A stretch of 64,000 nucleotides of DNA. It comes from Russula earlei. Taxonomy: Eukaryota > Basidiomycota > Agaricomycetes > Russulales > Russulaceae. The position numbers were made by a program, and so were the translations under genes. The stretch is taken from positions 1-64,000 of the forward strand of contig JAGFNK010000001.1 in assembly GCA_025769875.1 (NCBI GenBank), given 5' to 3'. The notes below the pieces were generated by a model. The model saw only the letters and a list, made by a program, of their open reading frames with translations. It made no database searches and was not told the origin of the DNA. Of this stretch, positions 34,555-44,852 are shown piece after piece. Each line of letters opens with the position of its first letter. Within the stretch, counting starts at the first letter, position 1.

Positions 34555-34939
34555 TGTTGAACCGGAACCCGAACGGATCAAAGAAGGCGAAGACCTTCAT
34601 ACAAGGTTCAAGATCCGCTCATAGATGTTACGTGTTAGACAGAACTTTAGTATATGCGCTTATGGCAATAGGGTTATGCATAGTACGCTATCTATCACAA
34701 GATGCAGCCTTATGCTGCGTCTAGAACGTTTCCACATCACGCGTCACTTAATGCGCGATATAGTGGACACCTGTAGTCACCTCTTTTGGACTTAGGAACA
34801 GCCCTGGGTCATAGAGGTATAAATACCATACTTGTAGACGAGTATACACATCGCTCTACACCCCAATATCACTTGAGCATTAGCACAACCTCTAAGGTGG
34901 GTTGCTTAGCCTGTTAGCTGCGCTCTATGCTGCGCAACA
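34555..34939 (+). repeat. Copia 5' LTR
   Basis: 385 bp, TGTTGAACC...TGCGCAACA. A TATAAAT box at 34818-34824 marks the likely U3 promoter. It differs from the 3' LTR at five sites, each a CpG transition. Confidence 0.95.
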
Positions 34940-34951
34940 GGTTATGGGCCC
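34940..34951 (+). other. primer-binding site (initiator tRNA-Met half molecule)
   Basis: GGTTATGGGCCC starts at the first base after the LTR. It is complementary to the anticodon arm of initiator tRNA-Met (GGGCCCATAACC, anticodon CAT), the cleaved-tRNA priming known for Drosophila copia. Confidence 0.7.
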
Positions 34952-35107
34952 TGCAAGCCATGCGCCTTCATTGGCTGCAACGATGGCGAAGCATCCCTGA
35001 AGCCTGCATGCTGCGGCGAGCTAGTCTACCCTATGGGGAGACTATGTCGGCTTGTTTAATACAAATACTCTTACTGACGACCTCTAAGCCCTCTTCTAAC
35101 AGCTACA

Positions 35108-36911
35108 ATGTCGTCATCTCAACCCTCTGCCCCTGTTGTCCCCATCCTCGATGGTGCAAACTATGGTATTTGGTCAAAGGCTATGAAAGCCTACCTCATG
35201 TCCGTTGGACTGTGGGGTTATTGCAATGGCACTTTTGAACTGCCTACCCTCCCTGGCCTTCCTCAGGCGCCTCTTCCTGAAGAGATTGCTGCCCAGGCTG
35301 TCGCTTTGGCAGCTGTGAAAGAATGGAACAAAGGGAATGATATGGCAGTCGGTCATATGGTCCTTAGATCGAGCATCGCGATCCAACAAGATCTTACATC
35401 TTTGGATAACGCTGAGACAATCTGGAATCGCCTTGATACCCTCTATGGTACGGCGACTACCACTACTATCTATAAGGACTTCAAAGAAGCCATCTCTATC
35501 CGCATTAACCCGAGCCAGCATCCTGGCCCACAAATAGATCAGATACACGCTGCATTCCAGCGTCTCACCGCCTCCTCCCTTCCCATCCCTGACACCCTGC
35601 AGGCACTCATCATACTTGCTGCCATTCCCCAGAAATGGGAAATGCTTGTCCACATTGTTACTCAGAACTATGAAGTGGCCGACCTTAACGCTAAGGACGT
35701 CCAAGAGGCTATCGTCTCTCAATATCAAACTGAGATCAATCGCGGAACAGGCAAGAAGCACAGTGCGCAGAAGCTTTCAGCTGTCAAGCGCAAGCATGGT
35801 GACCCCTCCTTCTCCAATCAGCAGCAGGGCAATAAGCCCAAGCGCGATGAAGATAAGGACAAGCGCCAGCGTGGCAAGCGCGGCGGCAAAGGAAAAGGGA
35901 AAGGCAAGGAGAAGGCTGATAGCAGCCATGGTCCCGGACACTCCCACATTGTGGACGTTGCCGCACTCCCACTCCCGACCATTACCACCATCGCCCATCT
36001 GGGTCCTTCGGGGATCCAACAACGTACCGTCCCGACTGCGACTGACCCTCGCAAACGCACTCATGGCCCTTACAAGGCCTTAAACAAAGCGCTTGATCTT
36101 GCTGACAATCTTGGGGTAACTCCCACTATACAGACAGTCAAGACCCTCGAGCAGCGGATCTCGACTCAATCCGCTGCCTTGACAAGTGCAGTCAAACTTC
36201 CGTCGCCCGTCCCTGAGCCCATGGACCAGGACGATGGCGACTTCACGCAAACAAACACGTCGGATTTATTCGACATATATGACGGTATCCCAGAAGGTGC
36301 TGCCACCCCTGAGCGTGCTTCGACTCCGTCGGATGAAGCGCTTGATTGGGGCAGCGACCCCGAAGATAACGAAGCGTGCGTGCGCCTCCCTCTCTCCTTT
36401 CACTCGCTAAAGAACCTATTAGCATCTCCCCAGCCCCAAAGCGGGCTAGATATGTTTACTAAGTGTTCGCTTGTATCATACAATGTACAAATTAGCGAAG
36501 GGACTACTTCCCTTCAAAGTGAATGTAACAAAAATTGTTCGAGATGTAGAGGAAAGCACGACTTAAGTAAAATGGGATCCTTATGGCTCCTTGACTCTGG
36601 TGCGTCCGCACACTTCACCTTCGAAATAAAAGACTTTATAGAGTATACGCCGGCTTTGCTGCACGAAAGATCCCCTGTTAAAACTGCCGATAACACTATA
36701 TATGTGGAAGGCAAAGGCGCTGTGTTGCTTCGGCACACTGTCAACTCTAAAATGGTTGTCACATGCATTTCTCCTGTTCTCTATATTCCGAAAATTAACA
36801 CTCGGATATTATCTATGGGGGAGTTTTTACAACAAGGGATGCATGCATTAGGGAATAGAAATCATATTTCCCTACGAGAGGACGGACGTATAATCCTGTC
36901 CTCTTACCCCT
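35108..36911 (+). pseudogene. Copia gag and protease, truncated by insertion
   Basis: The frame opens at 35108 (MSSSQPSAPVVPILDGANY), with a capsid-like domain (NYGIWSKAMKAYL, IWNRLDTLYGTA, AALLAAIP-type helix near 35610). A very Lys/Gly-rich basic stretch (RGKRGGKGKGKGKEK, about 35875-35915) stands where most Copia gags have a CCHC zinc knuckle; none is seen. The protease has its active site at LLDSGASAHFTF (about 36590). The reading frame runs on into the nested solo LTR from 36912 to a stop at 37006, so the last 31 residues are not native. The break lies just after S-S-Y-P-L. Confidence 0.9.
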
Positions 36912-37872
36912 TGTCAAGACTCACTGTTGAACTATCCAGTTCAAGAGCGAGGGATAAGCTCGAAGACGAGTCGATAGACGTCCAAGACCGCGTGGGCAAG
37001 GAGTAGAGTCCAGAGTAGTAACAAATACCAGAGAGGTATTGTTACTGTGAGAGTAGAGCAGTCACGCAGGGAAGAGGCCAGGATAGTCACAAGGGGATGG
37101 TCCTTAAAGGAGTATCCCAGGGATGGAGAGTGCCGTAAACAAATGGACAGTCTGAGGACTGTCCGCTACTTTATTGAGCGCTTATATACTACAAGAGAAC
37201 TGCTAAATAGGGAACAAGTCATAACCTTGTTATCAAGCACCATAGAGTGATGAGTAAGAAGTTGGAGGACGCTTACTGAGCATGCTCAGTCATGCTCAGT
37301 AAGCTGCTGAGTAAGAAGCTTCTCTTGATGAGTAAGAGCTTCCATTGTCCACGTGTTCACTGCTTTAGTGCACGTGCAAGCACCTGATTCATTTCCTGTT
37401 AGTTAGTTTAGGGCCGGCCATTTGAGGACTTGTAGTTTGGTTAGGGAATAGTGTTATCTTATAAGGCCCTTATATAGTTCTATTAGGGTCCTCAGAGTCG
37501 ACCCTAATACTTCTATTAAGGTCCTTAGTGTTGCCTTATAGTTCGTTGTATAGTTATTAGAGTTGGTCTAATAACGCGTTGTAGGGCCTTTGATACCAGG
37601 TTAGTACCTATTGTAGAGTTCCTAGGGTCGTTCCAAAGGGTCCTTAGGAAGGCCCTAATGCTGTCTTTTGTTGCTAGAAGGGTTGTCTTTAAGTGGGGCT
37701 TGCTGTATGTTGATTGTGCCGAGAATCGCTCGCGCAACAATGCGCGCACGATATTGTGGACACCTCTACTCACCCCTTTTGCTCGTGTGAACAGGGTGAC
37801 ACCATAGAGGCTGGGTTTCCTCCTATAAGGAAGGGTCCTTCAAGGGCCTTCTCCGGAGAATGGTTCATGACA
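36912..37872. mobile_element. 961-bp solo LTR nested in the Copia element
   Basis: Begins TGTCA and ends TGACA, flanked by a perfect 5-bp duplication CCCCT (36907-36911 and 37873-37877). Removing it restores an open Copia frame across the protease-integrase junction. It has no coding capacity. Inside are a 13-bp-arm palindrome (37272-37303) and, at about 37749-37811, a segment resembling the promoter region of the host LTRs (gatat.gtggacacct.ta.tcacc.cttttg and gt.atagaggt). Confidence 0.9.
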
Positions 37873-40800
37873 CCCCTTATTCCCGGGTCAAACCACGTAT
37901 TGGTTAGATGCCTCAATTGAAAGCACGCAAGTGCATTCTCTTATCTACGCGGTAGATTATGATGTCATACACCGACGCCTTGGCCACCCATCTAAGGATG
38001 TCGTAACACGTGCTAAGACACATACCAAGGGTCTCCCTGAAGACCTGAAAATCCCTCAGGAACAGCTGGTATGTCCTGGCTGCGCGCAAGGCAAAATGCC
38101 TGCATCTGCGCACCCCCCTTCTGAAACTCGTGCTTCCGCACCATTCGAGCGTATCCACTCGGACCTTAAGAGTTTCCCTGTGAAGTCGTATCATAAGTAC
38201 GAATATTTCGTCAGCTTCATTGACAATTATTCCTCCTATGCATGGATCACACTCTTAAAAAATAAAAAGTCGACCATAATGGCCGTCAAGCAATTCCTTG
38301 CTATGGTGAAGAACCAATACAAAGCAGGAATTAAAGAGTGGATGTCCGATGCTGGTGGAGAGTACAAGTCTGAGGCCTTTGATAACGTCCTAAAGGACGA
38401 AGGAATTAAAATCCTGCAAAGCGCCCCATACACTCCACAACAGAATGGACCCGCAGAGCACTTTATGCGCACTGTAATGGACAAAGCTCAGGCAATGCGC
38501 CTTGAAGCTTGTCTACCTCCCTCCTGGTGGGAATTTGCAGTGAATCATGGGACACACTGTTACAATAGGACACCTGCCAGACGCCTTCAATGGCATACAC
38601 CCTACGAAGTCCTAAAGAACGAGGTCCCTGATATCTCACACCTCAGAGTATTTGGTTGCGGTGCATATGTGCACATACCAGAAAAGCGTCGAGTCAACAA
38701 GCTTTCACCTAAAAGTGAGCTTATGATCTACCTTGGTCACACTGAGGGGATCAAAGCCTCACTCTTTATGAGGCTCCCTAATAATACGCTTTACACAAAT
38801 GCTACCGCCCTGTACGATGAGACCCTGTACCCCAAATACGACAAAGCGCGCACTAAAGGTACCACGCGGATTAATGAACCGCGTGAGGAACTACCGCAAC
38901 AACCTGTCGAAGACACCATTCCTGGTGTTGACGACCCATTCCCTACAATTAAAAGTGAGGACGATGAGCAGCCTATACAGGTGCCACAAGAAGAGGAACG
39001 TGAGCAAACGCCTGTCCCTCCTACACCATCCCCTCCTCCCGTTGAAGAGCCTGTACCTCTTCAAAGGTCTCAGCGGTTGAGGAAAGTACCTACCCATCCA
39101 GGCAACGTCTATGGTGAATGCAGACACCCCACAGAAGTGGAAAAAGACGTTCGGCGCACACGCACATGGAGAACAATGACAGAAAACCAACCCGGTAGCT
39201 CCGGTGAGGGTAGTACGTCAGGATCAGCCACACCAGGCCCTTACCCTCCTGTCGTCCTTAACGATCAACCGCCGCAAGCCTCTGAGGATGAGGTAGAAGA
39301 CATTCTACGTCTTGCAAGGGAAGGGGGAGTCAAATTTCTGAACTATCTGCTCGCCCAAGCAGTTCCACTAAGTTCAGATGCACCTGATACTGCGAAGATT
39401 CGCGAATGGACCTTTAGGGACATTCTGTGAATGCCAAGTGAACTCCAAAAGGAGTGGAAAGATGCTTGTCGTGAGGAGTTGGAATCCCTCCGCAGACACA
39501 AAGTCTTCGAACTAGTTGATCCTCCCAAGGATCGCAAAATAATTAAAAATAGATGGGTATTCGACCTTAAGTCTGATGGTCGTAAAAAAGCCAGACTAGT
39601 CGCCAAAGGCTTCTCCCAAGTAGAAGGCATTGACTATGACAAAATATTCTCACCTGTGGTACGGTTTGAGACAGTCCGCCTGATGATTGCGCTTGCAGCG
39701 CTCAAAAATTAACACATTAGCGGACTAGACGTCAAGACTGCCTTTCTCTACGGTGAGCTTGATGAAGAGCTCTATATGGAGCAGCCTGAGGGCTTCAAAA
39801 TAAAAGGCCAAGAGCGCAAAGTCATGCGCCTTAAACGCGCAATATATGGACTCAAGCAAGCGGCACTTGCTTGGTGGAAAGCCCTTGACAAGTCCATGGC
39901 CTCGCTCGGCCTTATTCGCCTAATGTCTGACTCTGGGCTCTTTGTTAGTAAAGACAAGAGCATCATAGCCATCGTCTATGTTGATGATGTGCTCTTCTTT
40001 GGAGCAGACAAAAAACAAATCAATAAAACAAAGGAGCGCTTCATGAAGCTCTGGGAATGTCGAGATCTGGGCGATGCCCAAGAATTTCTATGCATGCGCA
40101 TTCAATGCAAGTCAGGCCAGATACATCTGGACCAGACTGAATACCTACAGAAAGTGCTGCAGCGTTTCGACTTGCTTAACGCAAACCCTGCTCCTACTCC
40201 GCTACCAGAGGGCTATCACCCCTCTCCCAACACTTCCGCTGCTGACCCAGCCTTGTGGTCAAAATTCCAGCAAGTTATAGGATCACTCCTATACATAATG
40301 CTTGGAATGTGTCCAGACATAGCCTTTGCTGTCACAAAGTTGTCGCAACATGCTGCCAATCCCTCAGAGGATCATTTAAATCATGCATACTATATTTGCC
40401 GATACCTCCTGGGAACTGCCAATTATGCCTTGGTCTATGATGGACCATCTAATGGCGGTCTAATGGCATATGCTGACTCTGACTGGGCTTCTGATCCGAC
40501 TAATCGGAAGTCCACTACAGGCTATATGGTGAACCTGGCTGGAGCAATATTTTCGTGGAACTCACGAGCGCAGAAAACAGTCGCGCTCTCCTCCACTGAA
40601 GCTGAGTACATGTCGCTCTCTGACACAAGCAGACAGTTAGTTTGGATCAAATCCTTACTAACAGAACTTGGCATCAATCTTGCTCCCATCCCACTGTTCG
40701 GTGATAACCAAGGCTCAATATTCTTAGCCTCCAACCCTGTGCAAGAAAAGCACATCAAACATATTGATTTGCGCTATCACTTCATTCGTGAAGTCATACA

Positions 40801-40927
40801 AAACAAACAGGTGGAGCTATTCTTTATTGAAGGGGCTAATAACCCAGCCGACATGTTCACCAAGAACCTTGGTTGCGTCAAGTTCCTCAAATTCAGGGAG
40901 CAACTAGGACTAACGTTCTACCCCTGA
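37873..40927 (+). pseudogene. Copia integrase, reverse transcriptase and RNase H with two stops
   Basis: Open from 37871 (YWLDASIEST) into the integrase zinc finger (HRRLGHP, CPGCAQGK), then the DDE core: HSDLK, WMSDAGGEYKS and PQQNGPAEHFMRT. A Pro/Glu-rich linker precedes reverse transcriptase ([49 protein letters not shown]) with catalytic YVDDVLFFG at about 39977. RNase H shows ADSDWASDPTNRKSTTGY and LSSTEAEYMSL, ending at 40927. Stops interrupt it at 39428-39430 (TGA, where CGA would differ by one CpG transition) and 39710-39712 (TAA, just before HISGLDVKTAF). The rest is intact, so decay is young. Confidence 0.93.
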
Positions 40928-40965
40928 ATGTGGGAAAATGCTCATGGCATCTACCGATGCACTTA

Positions 40966-40976
40966 GCAAGGGGGAG
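40966..40976 (+). other. polypurine tract
   Basis: GCAAGGGGGAG abuts the first base of the 3' LTR and is the expected plus-strand primer. Confidence 0.75.
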
Positions 40977-41361
40977 TGTTGAACCGGAACCCGAATGGAT
41001 CAAAGAAGGCGAAGACCTTCATACAAGGTTCAAGATCTGCTCATAGATGTTACGTGTTAGACAGAACTTTAGTATATGCGCTTATGGCAATAGGGTTACG
41101 CATAGTACGCTATCTATCACAAGATGCAGCCTTATGCTGCGTCTAGAACGTTTCCACATCACGTGTCACTTAATGCGCGATATAGTGGACACCTGTAGTC
41201 ACCTCTTTTGGACTTAGGAACAGCCCTGGGTCATAGAGGTATAAATACCATACTTGTAGACGAGTATACACATCGCTCTACACCCCAATATCACTTGAGC
41301 ATTAGCACAACCTCTAAGGTGGGTTGCTTAGCCTGTTAGCTGCGCTCTATGCTGCACAACA
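40977..41361 (+). repeat. Copia 3' LTR
   Basis: 385 bp, equal in length to the 5' LTR, with a TATAAAT at 41240-41246. Flanked on the right by TCAAT. Confidence 0.95.
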
Positions 41362-42259
41362 TCAATATCAAGGTGTTGGAGCTATAGGGATGATAGCTCA
41401 GTCTTGTGTGTAAAAGACTGTATTGGTTAGTTATCTAACCTATAGGGATGATAGCTATGTACAGCATTAGCTTTAAAGGAGTGTAAAGGAATGTGTAGTA
41501 CTGACCTCAGTCTTGTGTGTAAAAGACTGAGGAAACGAACACGATAACTAAATTATTCTAATTATTTACACATATGGTCCGGATTGTCCATTCACACGGC
41601 ACTAAGCAGCTGCATGTCCAACACAAGGAACATAAACAGTCAAGATCTGATGCACACATGATGCAAATGATGCAGTCCATAGTTCATGTGTTCTGGCATC
41701 TTCTGGACCCCAAACCACTCAGTAACAAGGAAGCAGAGGGTGGATGTGTCATGTGTCCAGATTGTTGGAGAGGATGAAAGGTGGGTGAGGCCAGTAGAGA
41801 GTGGGAGCAAGACATGATGAAAGGCATGGGTGAGCAAGGAGTGGCAGCAAGGCAAATGAAAGGCAGGAAGAGAAAGGCATAAGGCAACTGAGAGGCACAA
41901 TGAAAGAGAAACTGAGAGTTGAAAGGACAGCCAGACCACAGAGCACAAGGTGACAGTTTGCAGCATTGGTTGACAGAAAAGGCAGCATTGGTGGAAGGCA
42001 GTCTGTTCAACACCCATACAACACCCATATACCTGTGAGTAAGGGTATGGTGTTGCATGGGTACAACAAACTGAAACCCATACCTGTACCCAATCATACC
42101 CATGACCACATTGTCATGGTGGGTGAGGAAGAATCTGACAGCAAGTAGTGAATTGCTCTCAGAAGGGGGACATGTCATGCGATGCCCCGAAGTCGTGATA
42201 CAACCACAACTCCACCATGCGGCTTGAAGCTCTGTCTACTGGCGCTGGCACTTCAAAAC
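41362..42259. other. CpG-free old repeat DNA
   Basis: No gene. After a few CpGs near 41536-41603, I find none until about 42180, where CpG returns abruptly in the decayed gag copy. Two short motifs repeat in 41380-41535 (ctatagggatgatagct twice; tcagtcttgtgtgtaaaagactg twice, itself a stem-loop). Confidence 0.6.
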
Positions 42260-43147
42260 TCAGCTCCACGCTCTCGCTTTTGTCGACAATTTATATGGCG
42301 CCCCACGCCTCGATTTCCACCTGCTCGGCCGATGGGGCCGCGTCGTTCTGACCGACCTTAACTTTCTTCCCTTCTCCGCCCTTTCCTTCCCGCCCCTCCT
42401 TGCCACCACCTTTTGCCCGACAATCAGACTTCGTGTGTCCCTTTGGTGGCAATTGTAACATTCGACGCCGCGTTTCTTGTCCTTCTTTTTCTGGGCGCCG
42501 GCGGCGAACTCAGAAGGCTTCCTCCCCGTTATTTTCCAACTGAAGGTGCGACTGTCGAATTCATCAGTGGCAAGTCTGATGACCTTTTCGGCAGTAATAG
42601 TCGTGCAAGTCACGCAGGCCGCTGCGGAGATGGCGTCCAGAATAAACTTATAGGAGGGCGGTAACGATCCCATCAAGATGTCCGCGTACTTCTCATCCAG
42701 GATGCTTTCGCCCATGGCTTCGAGTCGCCCTCGGATGTCCCCCAACTTCTCCAGGTGAGTGCGAAGATATTCTTCGCCACATTTTGTTGATCTTAAGCGC
42801 TGTCTCAGGTTAAGTACAGCCATCTCCGTCCGCGTCTCATAAATTTTCTTCAGTGCGTCCCATAGTTCTTTTGCATTTGTCTTTGATTTCACCCGAGTGA
42901 AGGCAATGTTAGGAATGGAGGCAGCGATCAACTCCATTACGATGGCATCGTCCATGGTCCACCGCATATCGGCCGTCATATTGTTTATGGTGCCGATGGT
43001 GGCGTAAGTCGTGCTGGTAGTGTTTTCGGTTAGGTGCTCATGTAGCCACCTGCCTTTGAGCGTCATCAGCAAGCGGTCGCGGTAAGTCACCCAGTTGCTC
43101 CCGTCAGGGGCTAACTTCTCAACTGGGGGCTTTAGGTCGTCTGACAT
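42260..43147 (-). pseudogene. second Copia gag, frame-broken at the zinc knuckle
   Basis: The frame from 43147 (MSDDLKPPVEKLAPDGSNWV) matches the Copia gag (UBN2-type) family: WVTYRDRLLMTLKGR, AKELWDALKKIYE, LNLRQRLRSTKCGEEYLRTHL, ILMGSLPPSYKF. Near the end CYNCHQR should continue as a CCHC knuckle, but a single missing base at about 42439 shifts the frame; the alternative frame reads HTKSDCRAKGG. No protease, integrase or RT follows below 42260, so it is a fragment. It is unlike the gag of the 34.5-41.4 kb element but close to the relics at 32.7-32.9 kb. CpG content is normal, hence younger than its surroundings. Confidence 0.85.
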
Positions 43148-43219
43148 TGTTCGAAGGAGCGAATGGGGCAAGGGGAGGGTAGTAGTAGTCGTTAACAAAT
43201 GGGTAGCTCCAGGGTCCAT

Positions 43220-43997
43220 AACCTGGAGGAGATTGTCGGGGAGCGGGTGTATGCGCGAGGACGAGAGAGAGACACAGAACAGGTATATTTTGCCCCTGAT
43301 GGACGTTTTTTAAGGGATTCGGAGTAAGTAAGCTGTTTGTCAGTTTCATCATACCTCAACCTGCACTCCTGATAGCAGAGGATGCCGATAATACTGTCTT
43401 GTCAGTGCTGACAGGAAAAAGATCCTCCCAGCAACTGCACATAACCCAGAGTCATGTATGCAAGTCGCTCGGTACCCATGCCCATCCCCAAACCAGTGAG
43501 CGGCGGTTCCAGGTGGGCACTGCGACGCATCGGCCTGACGTTTCCCGTGTCGGTGTCGGTGTCGGTGTACATTTTATTAGCACGTCCCTCACCCTCGCCG
43601 CGCTCTAGTAAAAAAGGTAAAGTAGGGCGTGTTGGAAAGAGAAATGTCTGCGCAGAGGGTGAGGGCCCAGTTCTAGCTGTGATGCCGCGAGCGAGGGGAC
43701 AATCGCAGAACGGCCTTCAATCGGTCAAGTGATGTTATCAAGTCAGTACTGTTGAGATAAAGAGTAGCCGAAGCGTTGACGCGTCGGCCCAAACTGTCCG
43801 GGCGGCCCACAGGCCCGGACCACATAAGTGTTTCAGCAGTTGCTGCAACATGTACAATAGCAAAAATTGATGGTGTGATCTAAGACAATCAGTAGCTAGC
43901 ACATAGTGATCATGAAAACAATTTGATAGTTACTGCAGACAAAATAATTAGGGACACTCTCAGATACTTAAGAGCGTCATACATACAGTAGATACTT
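43220..43997. other. non-coding stretch
   Basis: Possible upstream part of the second Copia fragment; no LTR end could be fixed. Contains a ggtgtc triplet array (gtgtcggtgtcggtgtcggtgt, 43548-43569). No gene recognised. Confidence 0.35.
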
Positions 43998-44533
43998 CAG
44001 GCCCCTTTTACCAACCGAGAATTCTTGAATCTTGAACTTGAACTTGGATTTCGGGATTTTCCAGGAGTGACAGGAGTGACAGGAGCGATGTAAGTGATAT
44101 GATGTATATAATAAATTAATATGCATTTTTTTCTGTTGTCATTTGCATATTTGCATATATGGGGTTACACATGATGTGTCAGCGTCAAACTCAGAGTTGA
44201 GCAGTCCAACTAGCTCAACATCTGGGTGCTTGCAGCCCCATTTTCACCAGAGCTGCACATACAAAATTTGCACAAAGATGTGCACCCACACATTGGTGAC
44301 ACATATTCTGCCTTAATGACATGCTTGCAATACCCCACTTGGAAGGAGTGGAAGGAAGCTATTTTACATATCACATGTAAACCCAGCAAATCACACCAAA
44401 AAATAACTCATATTTGAAATGGACTCATATTAGTTTATTATGTCACACCTGTCATTCCCATCACTCCTGGAAAATCCCAAAATCCAAGTTCAAGTTCAAG
44501 ATTCAAGAATTCTTGGTTGGTAAAAGGGGCCTG
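43998..44533. mobile_element. 536-bp terminal-inverted-repeat element (MITE-like)
   Basis: Inverted termini of about 73 bases starting CAGGCCCCTTTTACCAACC; the right end is the complement, with only two differences, and weaker similarity runs about 20 bases further. The inner part is AT-rich with no transposase frame, so this is a non-autonomous DNA element. The 8 bases outside each end (agatactt, agtttcat) match at only 5 positions, so the target duplication and superfamily stay open. Confidence 0.85.
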
Positions 44534-44662
44534 AGTTTCATCTCACAGAAACTGAAGTAAGTACTTACTATCTCACGATCTTATCAGTAGCTGATTATGT
44601 GTTGTAGTATCATTTTTATTAGGTAAATATGACACTAGTAGTTTCGTCTCACAGAAACTGAA
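44534..44662. repeat. direct repeat beside the inverted-repeat element
   Basis: agtttcatctcacagaaactgaa (44534-44556) recurs at 44640-44662 with one change (a CpG/CA transition). Each copy can fold on AGTTTC/GAAACT. Each is followed by catttttattag. Confidence 0.6.
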
Positions 44663-44852
44663 TACCATTTTTATTAGATCTACTACAATCTAATCTTCCT
44701 TATCACTGCGCAATTCAACAAGTACTATATGTGAATTACGAGTGGCGAGTCCGATCGATGACAAGCGACGAACAAAGCGAGAAGAGGAAGGAGCCCATAA
44801 GGGTGATTTTTAGATAGAGATGGTCGTACAACAAAAAAAATGCCCAATCGTG

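Larger units (their letters stand above)
34555..41361 (+). mobile_element. Ty1/Copia LTR retrotransposon, nested and inactive
   Basis: A 6.8-kb element with two 385-bp LTRs (34555-34939 and 40977-41361), TGTTGA...CAACA ends, a primer site right after the left LTR and a purine tract before the right one. Gag, aspartic protease, integrase, reverse transcriptase and RNase H follow in Copia order. Flanks are GCAAT on the left and TCAAT on the right, a 5-bp target duplication with one mismatch. A 961-bp solo LTR splits it between protease and integrase, and two stop codons (39428-39430, 39710-39712) break the pol frame. LTR divergence is 5 of 385, so insertion is fairly recent. Confidence 0.95.

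Noticed and set aside
37006..37250. C-terminal part of Copia gag-protease and a small downstream frame
   Set aside because: Both lie in the nested solo LTR, so they are read-through, not element proteins.
34555..41361. Neurospora-type RIP of the Copia element
   Set aside because: The changes are few and at CpG, not at CpA, so classical RIP does not fit; CpG deamination does.
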